A DNA stretch of 64,000 nucleotides. Source: JAAZPT01 sp034180455. GTDB taxonomy: Bacteria; Bacillota; Clostridia; Christensenellales; Aristaeellaceae. The notes under the pieces were generated by a model, which was not told where the DNA came from, did not search any database, and saw only the letters and a program-made list of their open reading frames with translations. Below, in pieces: positions 18,513-28,634 of the stretch (position 1 is the stretch's first letter; every line of letters begins with the position of its first letter). The position numbers and the translations under genes were made by a program. The stretch lies in the NCBI GenBank assembly GCA_034180455.1, contig JAXFOG010000018.1:1-64000 (forward strand), written 5' to 3'.

Positions 18513-20277
18513 TTTTATTCTCCATATACATTTGATAATATTCGCTATATAGACCGTTCTTTTGCATCAATTCTTCATGAGTGCCTTTTTCTTTTATAGA
18601 GTTATCCTCAAGCACCCATATACAATCAGCATTTTTTACAGTAGTAAGCCTATGGGCAATTGTGAATACTGTTCTGCCCTTGGCAAGTCTAGTTAAAGAT
18701 TCTTGTACTATACGTTCGCTCTCATTGTCAAGCGCACTTGTAGCTTCATCTAGTATCAATATAGCAGGATTTTTCAAGAAAACTCGAGCAATGCTTATTC
18801 TTTGCTTTTGACCTCCTGATAACCTTACACCTCGCTCACCAATATAAGTATCATATTGTTCTGGAAGCTCCATAATAAACTCATGTGCTCCAGCTAACTT
18901 TGCTGCAGCTATAATTTCTTCCTTTGTAGCACCTGGTTTGCCATATTCAATATTTGCATATATCGAGCTAGAAAAAAGATATACATCTTGTTGAACCATA
19001 CCTATATTGTTTCTAAGTGATTTAAGCTTTACATCTTTTATATCTATATCATCAATAGTTATCTTACCCTCGGTTACATCATAAAAACGAGGGATAAGAT
19101 TCACAAATGTTGATTTTCCTCCACCACTTGGACCTACCAATGCTATATTTGTACCTTTCTTAACATATTCATTTATGTTTGAGAATATTTGAGGACTGTC
19201 TTCGCCATAACTAAAGGACACATTTATAAAATTGATGTTACCTTCTACATTTTTAAGCTCAACTGCATTAGGAGCATCAACAATATCACTCTTAATATCC
19301 ATTATCTCAACAAAGCGTTCAATGCCAGTCATACCTCTTTGAAATTGTTCTGTATACATAATTAGTGTGCGCACAACTGCTATCAATTCAGATATATATA
19401 GAACATAAGACACATAGCCACCTGCACTTATCTTGCCGTGCATTAAGAAAAAGGCTCCAACAACGATAACTACTATATACATCAAGCCATCAAAAAGCCT
19501 TGTTACTGTATGAAAACCACCCATGTATTTATAAGAGTTACTTTTAATATCAATAAATTTATCGTTCTGCTCGCCAAAACTGCGTATTTCCTTGTTTTCA
19601 TTAGCAAAACTTTGCACAACTCTAACACCGAGCAAACTATCCTCTATTTTAGAATTAATCTCTCCTATCTGGTGCCTGCTTTCACTAAATGCCTGGCGCA
19701 TGCGTTTTCTAAAGTAAGAAGAAGAAAAATACATAAGAGGTACAAGCAAAAATAAAAGTATTGTAAGGGGCACATTTATCCTAATTAGCACAATAAATGA
19801 TATAACAAATTTAAGTATGGCTATAAAAAATTCTTCTGGACAGTGGTGCGCAAATTCAGTAACATCAAAAAGGTCGCTTGTCATTCTTGACATTAGCTGA
19901 CCAGTCTTGGTGTTACTAAAATAGGATATGGGTAAAGTTTGAATGTGGCTAAAAAGATCCATCCTCATTGATGCTTCAAGCCTTACTCCCATTATATGAC
20001 CTGTTGTAGCCATGTAATAATATGCTGTTGCATCAATAATTCTTATTGTCAAATATAAAATAGCAATCTTAATGATAAGCTCGCTCGTTAGAGCAGCAGG
20101 GTTGGTCTGTGCAATATTTATGATATTACTTATAATTGGAGGCAACACCAATACACTTATTGATGTAAGTGATGCACAAAACAAATCTATAAAAAGTATT
20201 TTAAGATGTGGTTTATAGTATGGTAAAAATCTTTTGATAAGATATTTATAGTCTAATTTACTTCTATTGTATTCCAT
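18502..20277 (-). CDS. ABC exporter half-transporter (MsbA/LmrA-like)
   Basis: Full-length type IV half-transporter of 591 residues: six membrane spans in 1-320, then an ATPase with Walker A GPSGGGKST, Q-loop, LSGGQKQR and ILDEATSALD. It probably acts as a homodimer moving lipid or hydrophobic compounds out of the cell; the cargo cannot be read from the sequence. It lies between a membrane-anchored gene and manA in a gene cluster with overlaps. GTAATCTCC and further elements give it a weak ribosome site. Confidence 0.9.
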   Translation of the reverse strand: MEYNRSKLDYKYLIKRFLPYYKPHLKILFIDLFCASLTSISVLVLPPIISNIINIAQTNPAALTSELIIKIAILYLTIRIIDATAYYYMATTGHIMGVRLEASMRMDLFSHIQTLPISYFSNTKTGQLMSRMTSDLFDVTEFAHHCPEEFFIAILKFVISFIVLIRINVPLTILLFLLVPLMYFSSSYFRKRMRQAFSESRHQIGEINSKIEDSLLGVRVVQSFANENKEIRSFGEQNDKFIDIKSNSYKYMGGFHTVTRLFDGLMYIVVIVVGAFFLMHGKISAGGYVSYVLYISELIAVVRTLIMYTEQFQRGMTGIERFVEIMDIKSDIVDAPNAVELKNVEGNINFINVSFSYGEDSPQIFSNINEYVKKGTNIALVGPSGGGKSTFVNLIPRFYDVTEGKITIDDIDIKDVKLKSLRNNIGMVQQDVYLFSSSIYANIEYGKPGATKEEIIAAAKLAGAHEFIMELPEQYDTYIGERGVRLSGGQKQRISIARVFLKNPAILILDEATSALDNESERIVQESLTRLAKGRTVFTIAHRLTTVKNADCIWVLEDNSIKEKGTHEELMQKNGLYSEYYQMYMENKNEQ

Positions 20278-20285
20278 GTAATCTC

Positions 20286-20840
20286 CTATTTACTCAATGA
20301 TAGTGTATTAAGCTCTGCAATAATTTCTTCATCACGTATTTTTGGAAACGAAACTACATAATTAGCGTTTTCGTTATTCAAACATATTTTTATATCGTTT
20401 GCTGACTCAAACCATAGAGCATGCATTCCACCAACTGTAATGTTTTTATCTGCAATCAAACTATGATTTTTTAAATCAAGACTATTTTTTGATATCATAG
20501 GGCTATATGCCGAAATGTAATATTTTATTCCATCGTTTGTTGAATATTCTGCATCCAGACGATACAGATAATTATTTTTATTACCACTGCATTGTAAATC
20601 GAGTCTAGATGGCAAACTATTTTTTACTAGCATAGCAGTTCCAAACTCATTTAATATTTCATCAAACTGAGCATTATCAAGATTTAGATTTCTGCATTGC
20701 TGATTTTTAGGGTTATGAAAAGTGGCTCCACTCATAGCTTCGTCATTTTCTCCCATAATCAACAAAACATATAGTAACCCAAAAACTATTATTAAAATTG
20801 GTATATAAATAATTGCTTTAAATAATTTTTTGAATTTCAT
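20286..20840 (-). CDS. Membrane-anchored extracytoplasmic protein of unknown function
   Basis: 184 residues with one N-terminal membrane segment at about 8-28 and a soluble exterior part. The pattern ISAYSPMIS, DKNITVGGMHALWFES and NYVVSFP resembles DUF4367-like exported domains, but the match is loose. It overlaps the upstream zinc-ribbon gene by 4 bp (ATGA), which suggests the two proteins act together. Confidence 0.6.
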   Translation of the reverse strand: MKFKKLFKAIIYIPILIIVFGLLYVLLIMGENDEAMSGATFHNPKNQQCRNLNLDNAQFDEILNEFGTAMLVKNSLPSRLDLQCSGNKNNYLYRLDAEYSTNDGIKYYISAYSPMISKNSLDLKNHSLIADKNITVGGMHALWFESANDIKICLNNENANYVVSFPKIRDEEIIAELNTLSLSK

Positions 20841-21568
20841 AGGTCTAGTTGTCTATATTCTCCTAATACCAGATTAAGAGTATCTCCGAGATATTCGTTA
20901 ATGTACTGGTAATTATTTCCAAATTTCTTTCCAAATGCAATGTAAAATGCTTTAGCTAGAACGAATCTATACTCATTTAATGAAGACTCACAAAGAATGT
21001 TGCGTATTATCCTAGCAGCAGGCTCTGCAAGAGTCTTTGCGGGATTCCTAGAAAAAGAAAGTCCAAAAAATTGCTTCATATATTTGCTACTGCCCATTAA
21101 AAACAACTCAATATATTTTTGCGATATATCCACATAATATTCTTGCAAAAATAGATTCCTATTTTTTGCAAGTTCAAGGCATTCAAGTAAAAGGGGTCCA
21201 TGCATAAGTTCTTCTACAAATTTAGCCTTTTGACCTCTTTCAGCTTCTCCCTCTAAAAAAACATTTAGCAAATAACAATGTATTACACTGAAGTCTAGAC
21301 GTTTTGGACTTCTTTCGTGTAGTCTTCCTTGGAGAAGAAGAGCTCTCTTTATATCAATGTTATTAGGATACTCTTTGTCTAACTCGATAAGTCTATCATG
21401 TATTTGTATAGGGTTTTTATTAGAAAGGGCCTGTTCTATCAGGTTGCTAATGCGCAGGCTACTATCTTTTATTATTATCTTTTGACCACAATATTGGCAA
21501 TATATATAATCAAGTCCTTCATCGGCTTGGTTTATTTTATTACAATTGCTGCATAATATTTCTTGCAT
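20837..21568 (-). CDS. Zinc-ribbon protein of unknown function
   Basis: 243 residues. A CxxC...CxxC zinc ribbon occupies 6-29 (CSNCNKINQ and YCQYCGQK). The remainder is helical, about 60-240, with repeated Leu/Tyr patterns that suggest a TPR-like or helical-bundle fold. No enzyme motif. It is translationally coupled to the membrane-anchored gene downstream and lies 52 bp after uvrB. Confidence 0.6.
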   Translation of the reverse strand: MQEILCSNCNKINQADEGLDYIYCQYCGQKIIIKDSSLRISNLIEQALSNKNPIQIHDRLIELDKEYPNNIDIKRALLLQGRLHERSPKRLDFSVIHCYLLNVFLEGEAERGQKAKFVEELMHGPLLLECLELAKNRNLFLQEYYVDISQKYIELFLMGSSKYMKQFFGLSFSRNPAKTLAEPAARIIRNILCESSLNEYRFVLAKAFYIAFGKKFGNNYQYINEYLGDTLNLVLGEYRQLDL

Positions 21569-21620
21569 TATTTCATCTCCAATCTTAAAAATTATACCAT
21601 AACCAAATATAATTTAAAAG

Positions 21621-23651
21621 TTAGCCACGTCTTGTGGATTTTCTGCTGCGCCCTCGTGATTTTCGCATACTTACTTGTGGCTTTTGTATATGCTTTGGTA
21701 ATTTATCCTGAAGTGCAAACAATCTATCTCTAATTTTGGCTGCTTGTTCAAAATCAAGATCTTTAGCAGCAGATAACATTTGGTCTTCTAGACTGCGCAT
21801 TAGAGCATCCTTCTCTTCTGAATCAAGCGCACTATCGTCATAATCAACTATTTCGCTGCTTATTTTTAATAGCTCATGTATTTTACTGCTTACAGACTGC
21901 GGCGTAATATTATTTTCAATATTGTATTTCTCTTGAATTGCACGTCTTCTATTTGTCTCGTCAACAGCGTGTCTAATGCTATCTGTTATATTGTCGGCAT
22001 ATAATACAACTTTACTGTTTACATTTCTTGCAGCCCTACCAATAGTTTGTATTAGTGATGTTTCACTGCGTAAAAATCCTTCCTTATCAGCATCTAAAAT
22101 AGCTACAAGACTAACTTCTGGCAAATCAAGTCCCTCACGCAATAGGTTTATTCCCACCAATACATCATATTCGCCTTTTCGTAGGCCTTGTATAAGCTCT
22201 GTGCGCTCAAGAGTTTTGATATCGCTATGCAAATATCTTACTTTAATATCAATATTTGTAAGATAATCACTCAGCTCTTCTGCCATTTTTTTAGTAAGAG
22301 TAGTAATAAGCACCCTTCCACCATCTTTTGTTGTTTCGTTTATGCGATCAATAAGATTATCAATTTGTCCAGTGGCTTTTTCAATGTAAATTTTTGGATC
22401 AAGCAAGCCAGTTGGGCGAATTATCTGCTCAACTATCTGCTCACTTTTTTCAATCTCATATTTTCCTGGTGTCGCAGAAACATATATAGTTTGCCCAATT
22501 AGCTTATTAAATTCATCAAATACAAGAGGTCTATTATCAAAAGCTGAAGGAAGCCTAAATCCATATTTTACAAGCATTTCTTTTCTTGCTCTGTCGCCTC
22601 TATACATTGCTCTTATTTGAGGAACTGTAACATGACTTTCATCAATTATTGTCAAAAAACCTTTTGGAAAATAGTTTAGCAATGTAAATGGGGCATCTCC
22701 AGGATTTCTTCCATCAAAATATCTGCTGTAATTTTCAATACCAGTACAGTAACCCAGTTGCTTCATCATTTCAATATCATAATTTGTACGCTCGTTTAAT
22801 CTTTGAGCCTCAAGTAGTTTTCCTTCATCTTTAAAGGCTTGTACTGCAACTTTTAGATCTTCTTTAATTCTATAAAGATTATTTTCGATATTTGCTCTAT
22901 TCATAGCATATAATGTTGCAGGATATATCAAAGCATGACTTACATTCGCAATTGATTTACCGTCTACTATATCTATAATTGATAGCTTTTCTATCTCATC
23001 ACCAAAAAAATCAACTCTATATGCCTTGCTCTCATTGCTGGCTGGAATTATTTCCACTATGTCTCCACGCACTCTAAATGTACCACGTTTAAAATCAATA
23101 TCATTGCGTGTAAATTGCATGTCAATAAGTCTATCTATAAGCTGCTCTCGCTCTAGCGGCATTCCTTCACGCAGCGAAAGCACCATATCATCATATTCAC
23201 TTGGATCACCCATACTATATATACAGCTTACAGAAGAAACTATTATCACATCATTTCGCTCTCTTAAAGCTGAAGTAGCGCTATGTCTTAATCTGTCTAT
23301 TTCATCATTTATTGATGCATCTTTCTCAATATATGTGTCAGATGAGGCTATATAGGCTTCTGGTTGATAATAGTCATAATAGCTTACAAAATATTCAACT
23401 GCATTATTCGGAAAAAATGATTTTAATTCTGCACAGAGTTGCGCAGCAAGGGTTTTATTGTGGGCCAGCACTAGAGTTGGCTTTTGCACCTGCTCTATTA
23501 CGCTTGCCATTGTGAATGTTTTACCACTGCCGGTCACTCCAAGTAAGACTTGACTATTCATTCCGCTTTTAATTCCATTGCTAAGCTCTTTAATAGCCTT
23601 TGGTTGGTCGCCACTTGGAGCAAATGGAGAACTGATCTTAAACAGACCCAT
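21621..23651 (-). CDS. uvrB: UvrABC excision nuclease subunit B
   Basis: Damage-verifying helicase of nucleotide excision repair, partner of UvrA and UvrC. The 676 residues include Walker A GVTGSGKT (about 39-46), the beta-hairpin YYDYYQPEAYI, motif V/VI regions LREGLDLPEVS and QTIGRAARN, and a C-terminal UVR motif (EDQMLSAAKDLDFEQAAKIRD) that contacts UvrC. TTAGGAGG precedes the ATG. uvrA and uvrC are not in the window. Confidence 0.97.
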   Translation of the reverse strand: MGLFKISSPFAPSGDQPKAIKELSNGIKSGMNSQVLLGVTGSGKTFTMASVIEQVQKPTLVLAHNKTLAAQLCAELKSFFPNNAVEYFVSYYDYYQPEAYIASSDTYIEKDASINDEIDRLRHSATSALRERNDVIIVSSVSCIYSMGDPSEYDDMVLSLREGMPLEREQLIDRLIDMQFTRNDIDFKRGTFRVRGDIVEIIPASNESKAYRVDFFGDEIEKLSIIDIVDGKSIANVSHALIYPATLYAMNRANIENNLYRIKEDLKVAVQAFKDEGKLLEAQRLNERTNYDIEMMKQLGYCTGIENYSRYFDGRNPGDAPFTLLNYFPKGFLTIIDESHVTVPQIRAMYRGDRARKEMLVKYGFRLPSAFDNRPLVFDEFNKLIGQTIYVSATPGKYEIEKSEQIVEQIIRPTGLLDPKIYIEKATGQIDNLIDRINETTKDGGRVLITTLTKKMAEELSDYLTNIDIKVRYLHSDIKTLERTELIQGLRKGEYDVLVGINLLREGLDLPEVSLVAILDADKEGFLRSETSLIQTIGRAARNVNSKVVLYADNITDSIRHAVDETNRRRAIQEKYNIENNITPQSVSSKIHELLKISSEIVDYDDSALDSEEKDALMRSLEDQMLSAAKDLDFEQAAKIRDRLFALQDKLPKHIQKPQVSMRKSRGRSRKSTRRG

Positions 23652-23677
23652 ATTTACCTCCTAAACTAAAAACAGGC

Positions 23678-24979
23678 TTATGCCTGCTGCTTTGATTTCA
23701 TATTTATTTTATGTTCTGTTTTTACCCAAGTATGTTGATTGCCTGATTTAAACAACCCTAATATTTTAGCAATTGGAACTATAATCATTCCCAAAATTAT
23801 ACTCAATACTACAGTAAAGAAGTATTTAAAGCTAGGCTTTTCATTATTATCATAATAATCACCCAAGTAAAACAATACAAACACTAAATATATGAAAATA
23901 ATTATAGAGAATAAGTTTATATGATACAAAGCATATATACCGTATGTCTCAAAATAAGGCATAATATCATACTTCTGCAAGATTTCAATAATTATTAGAG
24001 GGGTCCTTAGAAGTAGTAGTAAATATGGTACAAGAAGAGCAAAAATATATGATGATGTTGAAACAAATTCCCAAAATGATATATTACCCTTGAAAAACGC
24101 TTTAAATATAGAAGAGAAATTCTTTTTAGTAACGTACCAATGCCCTTGAGCCCATCTAAGCTGTTGCTTAAAGAATGCACTTATTGTAGTAGGTTTTTCA
24201 TCGTGTACTCTTGTGTAATTATTCCATAATATTTTTTCCCCAGCAACTGTTGTTTTTATTTGAAACTCAAAATCCTCAGTAAGTGATAGAGCTTTCCAAC
24301 CACCTACGGAATTTAGATACCTGGTGTCAACAGCAAAGCCTGTGCCGCCAATTCCTGCATTCAAACCCAATCTGTATTTTGCAAATTGAATAAACCTATT
24401 TGCAGTCACAAATGACACATGATAAAACGCAGCTATAGGGCCAGTTTTATTTTTAGAACCGATATAGCATTGTGTAACTACTGCATCTGGATTTGCTATC
24501 ATCTGACTGTTAATTTCTTTCAACATGTTGCTGTCTATCCAGTTATCTGCATCAAAAAACATCACATAATCATATTTTTTATAATAGTCATCTAACACAG
24601 CAAAAGCTTTTTCTAATGCTATTGGCTTTCCAGTAGGGCTTTTCTCAGACTCTTTAAAGAATTCAAAAACATTTGCACCATTAGCTTTGGCAACAGCAGC
24701 AGTATTATCTGTACAATTATCTGCAAGTATATAAAAATCATATAGTTCTTTAGGATAATCCATATGATTCAGATTGTTTATTATATCGCTTATTACAGCT
24801 TCTTCATTGTGAGCAGGTACTAATATTAAGAACTTTTTTTTAGGATCAGCATCAGGATACTCTTTTTTTCCTCTATAAAATCCTTTAATTGTAATGATAA
24901 TAGAAAAAACCATAGTTAAGAATGTTATAAACGAAACTATAGCGAAAATAATATATAAGATGCTTAGCACTGAAAACAA
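23678..24979 (-). CDS. Membrane family-2 glycosyltransferase (IcaA/BcsA-like)
   Basis: 433-residue processive-type glycosyltransferase at the membrane. One N-terminal span (5-27), a GT2 catalytic domain with DNCTDNT, FDADNW (DxD) and the QLRWAQGHW motif, then three or four C-terminal spans. It is likely to polymerise a hexosamine or glucose-based surface polymer. The start is TTG at 24979 behind GGGGGAG; no better ATG exists. It heads the minus-strand cluster and has its own promoter at 25028-25056. Confidence 0.85.
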   Translation of the reverse strand: MFSVLSILYIIFAIVSFITFLTMVFSIIITIKGFYRGKKEYPDADPKKKFLILVPAHNEEAVISDIINNLNHMDYPKELYDFYILADNCTDNTAAVAKANGANVFEFFKESEKSPTGKPIALEKAFAVLDDYYKKYDYVMFFDADNWIDSNMLKEINSQMIANPDAVVTQCYIGSKNKTGPIAAFYHVSFVTANRFIQFAKYRLGLNAGIGGTGFAVDTRYLNSVGGWKALSLTEDFEFQIKTTVAGEKILWNNYTRVHDEKPTTISAFFKQQLRWAQGHWYVTKKNFSSIFKAFFKGNISFWEFVSTSSYIFALLVPYLLLLLRTPLIIIEILQKYDIMPYFETYGIYALYHINLFSIIIFIYLVFVLFYLGDYYDNNEKPSFKYFFTVVLSIILGMIIVPIAKILGLFKSGNQHTWVKTEHKINMKSKQQA

Positions 24980-25027
24980 AAAGACTCCCCCAAAGCTATA
25001 GCTCTGTAATACTAATGATTCTAGATT

Positions 25028-25056
25028 ATAATATTATAATATATTCTGTTTGTCAA
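25028..25056 (-). promoter_or_regulatory. Promoter of the glycosyltransferase cluster
   Basis: On the minus strand TTGACA (25056-25051), 17-bp spacer, TATTAT (25033-25028), in a very AT-rich divergent region. Confidence 0.7.
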
Positions 25057-25078
25057 ACTATCTTGCTTTTATTTTTGT

Positions 25079-25107
25079 TTGTATTATACAGTATTTGCTT
25101 ATATAAT
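25079..25107 (+). promoter_or_regulatory. Promoter of queH and following genes
   Basis: TTGTAT, 17-bp spacer, perfect TATAAT (25102-25107), then GGAGG 8 bp before the queH ATG. Confidence 0.7.
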
Positions 25108-25127
25108 TTATATACTATGGAGGCAAT

Positions 25128-25781
25128 ATGAACGATAATAAAAAGATAAATTATCAGCTACTTTGTGATGATACTATAAAAGAAGCTATAAGCAATAAAA
25201 AAAGGCCAAGACTTTTGCTTCATAGCTGCTGCGCTCCATGTAGCAGCTATGTGCTTGAGTACTTATCAAAATACTTTGATATTACAGTGTACTATTACAA
25301 TCCTAACATAGACAGCGCCAAAGAATATAACTTTAGATCTTCCGAGCAGAAAAGATTGATAGAACTCATGGGTCTTGATGTGAAATTCGTATCAGAAGAT
25401 TTTTCTCCAAGTGATTTTTTTGAGGCTGTAAAAGGACTTGAACATTATAAAGAAGGAGGGCCACGCTGCAAGGCTTGCTTTGAGCTTAGACTAAACAAGG
25501 CTGCATCATATGCCAAAAATAATAATTATGATTTTTTTACTACAACTTTATCTATAAGTCCTTTAAAGAATGCTAAGGTTTTAAATGATATTGGCTTAAT
25601 ACTTCAAGAAAAATATGGAGTTAGATTTTTACAGGCTGATTTCAAGAAGAAAAATGGATACTTAAGGTCTGTTGAGCTTTCAAAAAAATTTAATATATAT
25701 AGACAAGACTACTGTGGATGCATATTTTCAAAGCAGGAGAGGGAACTTGCTAAAAATAAAGGAAATGCAAGTATTGTGTAG
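25128..25781 (+). CDS. queH: Epoxyqueuosine reductase QueH
   Basis: Last step of queuosine synthesis in tRNA: reduces epoxyqueuosine to queuosine. The 217 residues carry the family cysteines: HSCCAPC (Cys34, 35, 38), RCKACFELRL and DYCGCIFS, which hold the iron-sulfur cluster and a second metal. This is the DUF208 type, unrelated to QueG. GGAGG precedes the ATG. It is followed 25 bp later by dgt. Confidence 0.93.
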   Translation: MNDNKKINYQLLCDDTIKEAISNKKRPRLLLHSCCAPCSSYVLEYLSKYFDITVYYYNPNIDSAKEYNFRSSEQKRLIELMGLDVKFVSEDFSPSDFFEAVKGLEHYKEGGPRCKACFELRLNKAASYAKNNNYDFFTTTLSISPLKNAKVLNDIGLILQEKYGVRFLQADFKKKNGYLRSVELSKKFNIYRQDYCGCIFSKQERELAKNKGNASIV

Positions 25782-25806
25782 TAATAATAATAAAGGGAGG
25801 ATTTTA

Positions 25807-26838
25807 ATGAATTTTAGAGAAGAAATAGAACAAAGAGAACGTTCATGGCTCTCTCCATATGCTGTCTGCAGCTTGGATAGTAAAGGAAGAGAATTTGATA
25901 TAAAAAAATGTGATATTAGAACAGAGTTTCAACGCGATAGGGATAGGATAATACATTGCAAGAGTTTTAGACGATTAAAATTTAAAACTCAAGTATTCCT
26001 TTCTCCAGAAGGTGATCATTATCGAACAAGACTTACACATACACTTGAGGTGGCACAAGTTGCTCGTACACTTGCTAGGGCTCTACGATTGAATGAGGAT
26101 CTTACCGAAGCTATTGCTCTTGGGCATGACCTAGGACATACACCATTTGGGCATATTGGCGAGAAAACACTTAATAATATCACACCAAATGGCTTTAAGC
26201 ATAATGAGCAAAGCCTTAGAATTGTAGAAAAACTTGAGAACGGAAAAGGTCTCAACCTTACTTGGGAAGTAAGAGATGGTATTCTAAATCATAGTGGTAG
26301 TGGAACTCCTGCAACATTGGAAGGATACTGTGTTAAGGTGGCAGATAGAATTGCATATTTGAACCACGACATAGATGATGCTATTAGAGCTGGAATATTA
26401 AAAGATTTTGAAATCCCAGCAATAGTGAAAGATGTGCTTGGTAATACCCATGGCGAAAGAATAGATACTATGATACGTGATATCATTTTAAATAGTTATG
26501 ATAAACCACAAATATCTATGAGTGATAGCGTAAACGAAGCATCAACGATTCTAAGACAATTTATGTTTAAAAATGTATATAAGGCTTCATGGAGAGAAGG
26601 CGAAGAAAGAAAATGTGATTTTATAATAGAAAATCTTTATAAACACTATATCGCAAACCCAAGCTCAATGCCTAATGAATTTATAGAAACTGCATATAAA
26701 GATGGAATAGACAGAGCAGTATGTGATTATATTGCATGTATGACAGATAGATATGCTTTGAGTTTATTTAAACATTTATTTATGCCTGCTTCGTTCTCGG
26801 AGTCAAAAAGTATACACGAAATTTATGGATTAGATTAG
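25807..26838 (+). CDS. dgt: dGTPase / dNTP triphosphohydrolase
   Basis: HD-superfamily enzyme that cleaves dGTP (or other dNTPs) to the nucleoside and triphosphate, adjusting nucleotide pools. 343 residues with RTRLTHTLEVAQVAR, GHDLGHTPFGHIGE and LNHDIDDA supplying the H..HD..D metal site. The start is set at ATG 25807 behind AGGGAGGA; a TTG inside queH gives a longer frame without a ribosome site. It precedes dnaG by 13 bp, a common arrangement in clostridia. Confidence 0.93.
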   Translation: MNFREEIEQRERSWLSPYAVCSLDSKGREFDIKKCDIRTEFQRDRDRIIHCKSFRRLKFKTQVFLSPEGDHYRTRLTHTLEVAQVARTLARALRLNEDLTEAIALGHDLGHTPFGHIGEKTLNNITPNGFKHNEQSLRIVEKLENGKGLNLTWEVRDGILNHSGSGTPATLEGYCVKVADRIAYLNHDIDDAIRAGILKDFEIPAIVKDVLGNTHGERIDTMIRDIILNSYDKPQISMSDSVNEASTILRQFMFKNVYKASWREGEERKCDFIIENLYKHYIANPSSMPNEFIETAYKDGIDRAVCDYIACMTDRYALSLFKHLFMPASFSESKSIHEIYGLD

Positions 26839-26851
26839 CAAAGGATATAGG

Positions 26852-28633
26852 ATGGCAAGATTTTTCCCTCAAGATTGGATAGAAGATCTTAGACAAAGGG
26901 CAGATATTGTGCAAGTGATAGGCTCATATACTACTCTTAAAAGACGTGGTAAGAGCTATATAGGCCTGTGCCCTTTTCACAAAGAAAAAACCCCTTCTTT
27001 TACAGTAAGTGAAGACAAACAACTTTATCATTGCTTTGGGTGTAAGGCTAGTGGTAGTGTTTTCAATTTTATTATGGAAATTGAAAATCTTGATTTTGAG
27101 GGTGCAGTAAAATTTTTAGCAAACGCAACCAATACTCCTTTGCCAGAAGAAACTAATACCGTAGATTATTCAAAGCAAAAATCAAGAAGGGATAAAATTG
27201 CAGAGATCAACAGGAAAGTTGCTTTGCTTTATCATAATTTGCTTTGGTCAGAAGATGGCAAGTATGTTCTAGAATATTTTCGGGCAAGGGGCCTAAATGA
27301 TAGTGATATTAGGAAATTTGGATTAGGCGCCAGTAGTTTTTCTAATATTGTTCTCGAAACTCTTAGCAAAGAAGGATATACACCTGATGAACTTGTAGAC
27401 GCTTGGGTGGTGGCAAAAAAGAACGGTCGATATTATGATGTCTTTAGAAATAGAGCAATGTTTCCAATTGTTGCTCGAGGGGGAGTTGTTCTGGGATTTG
27501 GAGCGCGTGCATTAGGAGCTCAAGAACCAAAATATCTTAATACTCACGACACTGCTTTGTTCAATAAAAAAGAAAACCTCTATGGTGCAAATCTACTTGG
27601 TAGATGGAAAAAAGATAAGCCATTGTATCTTGTAGAGGGTTATATGGATGTTATTGCTTTAAATAAATATGGAATTGAAGGAGCGATAGCTACACTTGGA
27701 ACATCTCTTACAGATGAGCAAGCAAAAATCATTTCTAGAATGACAGATAAAATAAATATTTGCTATGACGGAGACGAGCCAGGGCAGAACGCAATAAATA
27801 GAGCAGTAGATAAATTTGCAGATATTGGTAGGAATGTAAATGTAATAAGCATACCAGGTAACAAAGATCCAGACGAATATCTTAAAGAATATGGAAAAAA
27901 AGGTTTCCTAGATTTGAAACTTGTTAGTGGAATGATGTTTAAAATAACGCGCATTTCTCAAAATTATAATTTAAGTGATGAATCAAGTAAAGTACAGTTT
28001 GGCAAAGACGTAGCAGCTCTTATTTCTACTGTTTCATCTGCCATGGAAAGAGATAGCTATATTTCTCAAACGGCATCTAAATTTGGGTTCAGATATGAGG
28101 TGCTTAATGAAGAAGTGAATAGATTACGCACTGGGGCAAAAGATTCTGAAAGCAAGATAGAATATTCCAAAGAACGAAGACAGTTTGTAAACACTTCAAA
28201 TTCTGAAAAAGGCTATACTCAAAGCGAAATTTCATTGCTTGCATATCTTTCCATGAATATGGATGGATTTGATTCTCAATATGGCGAATTCTTTGATAAT
28301 AAGGTTTTGCGTGATGCATATAATGAACTTGGCAAGGGTAATACCATAATCAATATTGTAGAAAGTATTGAAGATAGAGAAGATAGAGCGATTGTAGCCG
28401 AATCGTTTAAAGAAAGCGAAGAATTAAGTCTGTTGGATGAACAAAAAATAAGAGTTGGAATAATTGAATTGATACAAAGACGAAAGCTAGAAAGACTTGA
28501 AGCTGAGATAAAAGAGCTAAAGAATAGTATTAAGGTTTCGGGAGAAAATTCGATTGGCGAGAAGATAGACAGGTTAAATTATTTGATAGCAGAAAAGAAT
28601 AAACTTTCTAACATTGAAAAAGGGGGATTTTGA
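26852..28633 (+). CDS. dnaG: DNA primase
   Basis: Synthesises RNA primers at the replication fork. 593 residues: CHC2 zinc finger at 40-64 (Cys40, His43, Cys61, Cys64), the RNA polymerase core with EGYMDVIAL and the TOPRIM acidic residues in YDGDEPGQNA, then a helical C-terminal domain that binds the DnaB helicase. It stands directly upstream of rpoD as in the macromolecular synthesis operon; the two genes are separated by one base. Confidence 0.97.
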   Translation: MARFFPQDWIEDLRQRADIVQVIGSYTTLKRRGKSYIGLCPFHKEKTPSFTVSEDKQLYHCFGCKASGSVFNFIMEIENLDFEGAVKFLANATNTPLPEETNTVDYSKQKSRRDKIAEINRKVALLYHNLLWSEDGKYVLEYFRARGLNDSDIRKFGLGASSFSNIVLETLSKEGYTPDELVDAWVVAKKNGRYYDVFRNRAMFPIVARGGVVLGFGARALGAQEPKYLNTHDTALFNKKENLYGANLLGRWKKDKPLYLVEGYMDVIALNKYGIEGAIATLGTSLTDEQAKIISRMTDKINICYDGDEPGQNAINRAVDKFADIGRNVNVISIPGNKDPDEYLKEYGKKGFLDLKLVSGMMFKITRISQNYNLSDESSKVQFGKDVAALISTVSSAMERDSYISQTASKFGFRYEVLNEEVNRLRTGAKDSESKIEYSKERRQFVNTSNSEKGYTQSEISLLAYLSMNMDGFDSQYGEFFDNKVLRDAYNELGKGNTIINIVESIEDREDRAIVAESFKESEELSLLDEQKIRVGIIELIQRRKLERLEAEIKELKNSIKVSGENSIGEKIDRLNYLIAEKNKLSNIEKGGF

Positions 28634-28634
28634 C

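Noticed and set aside
25672..25806. N-terminal extension of dGTPase inside queH
   Set aside because: It begins at TTG without a ribosome site, and a strong AGGGAGGA stands before ATG 25807.
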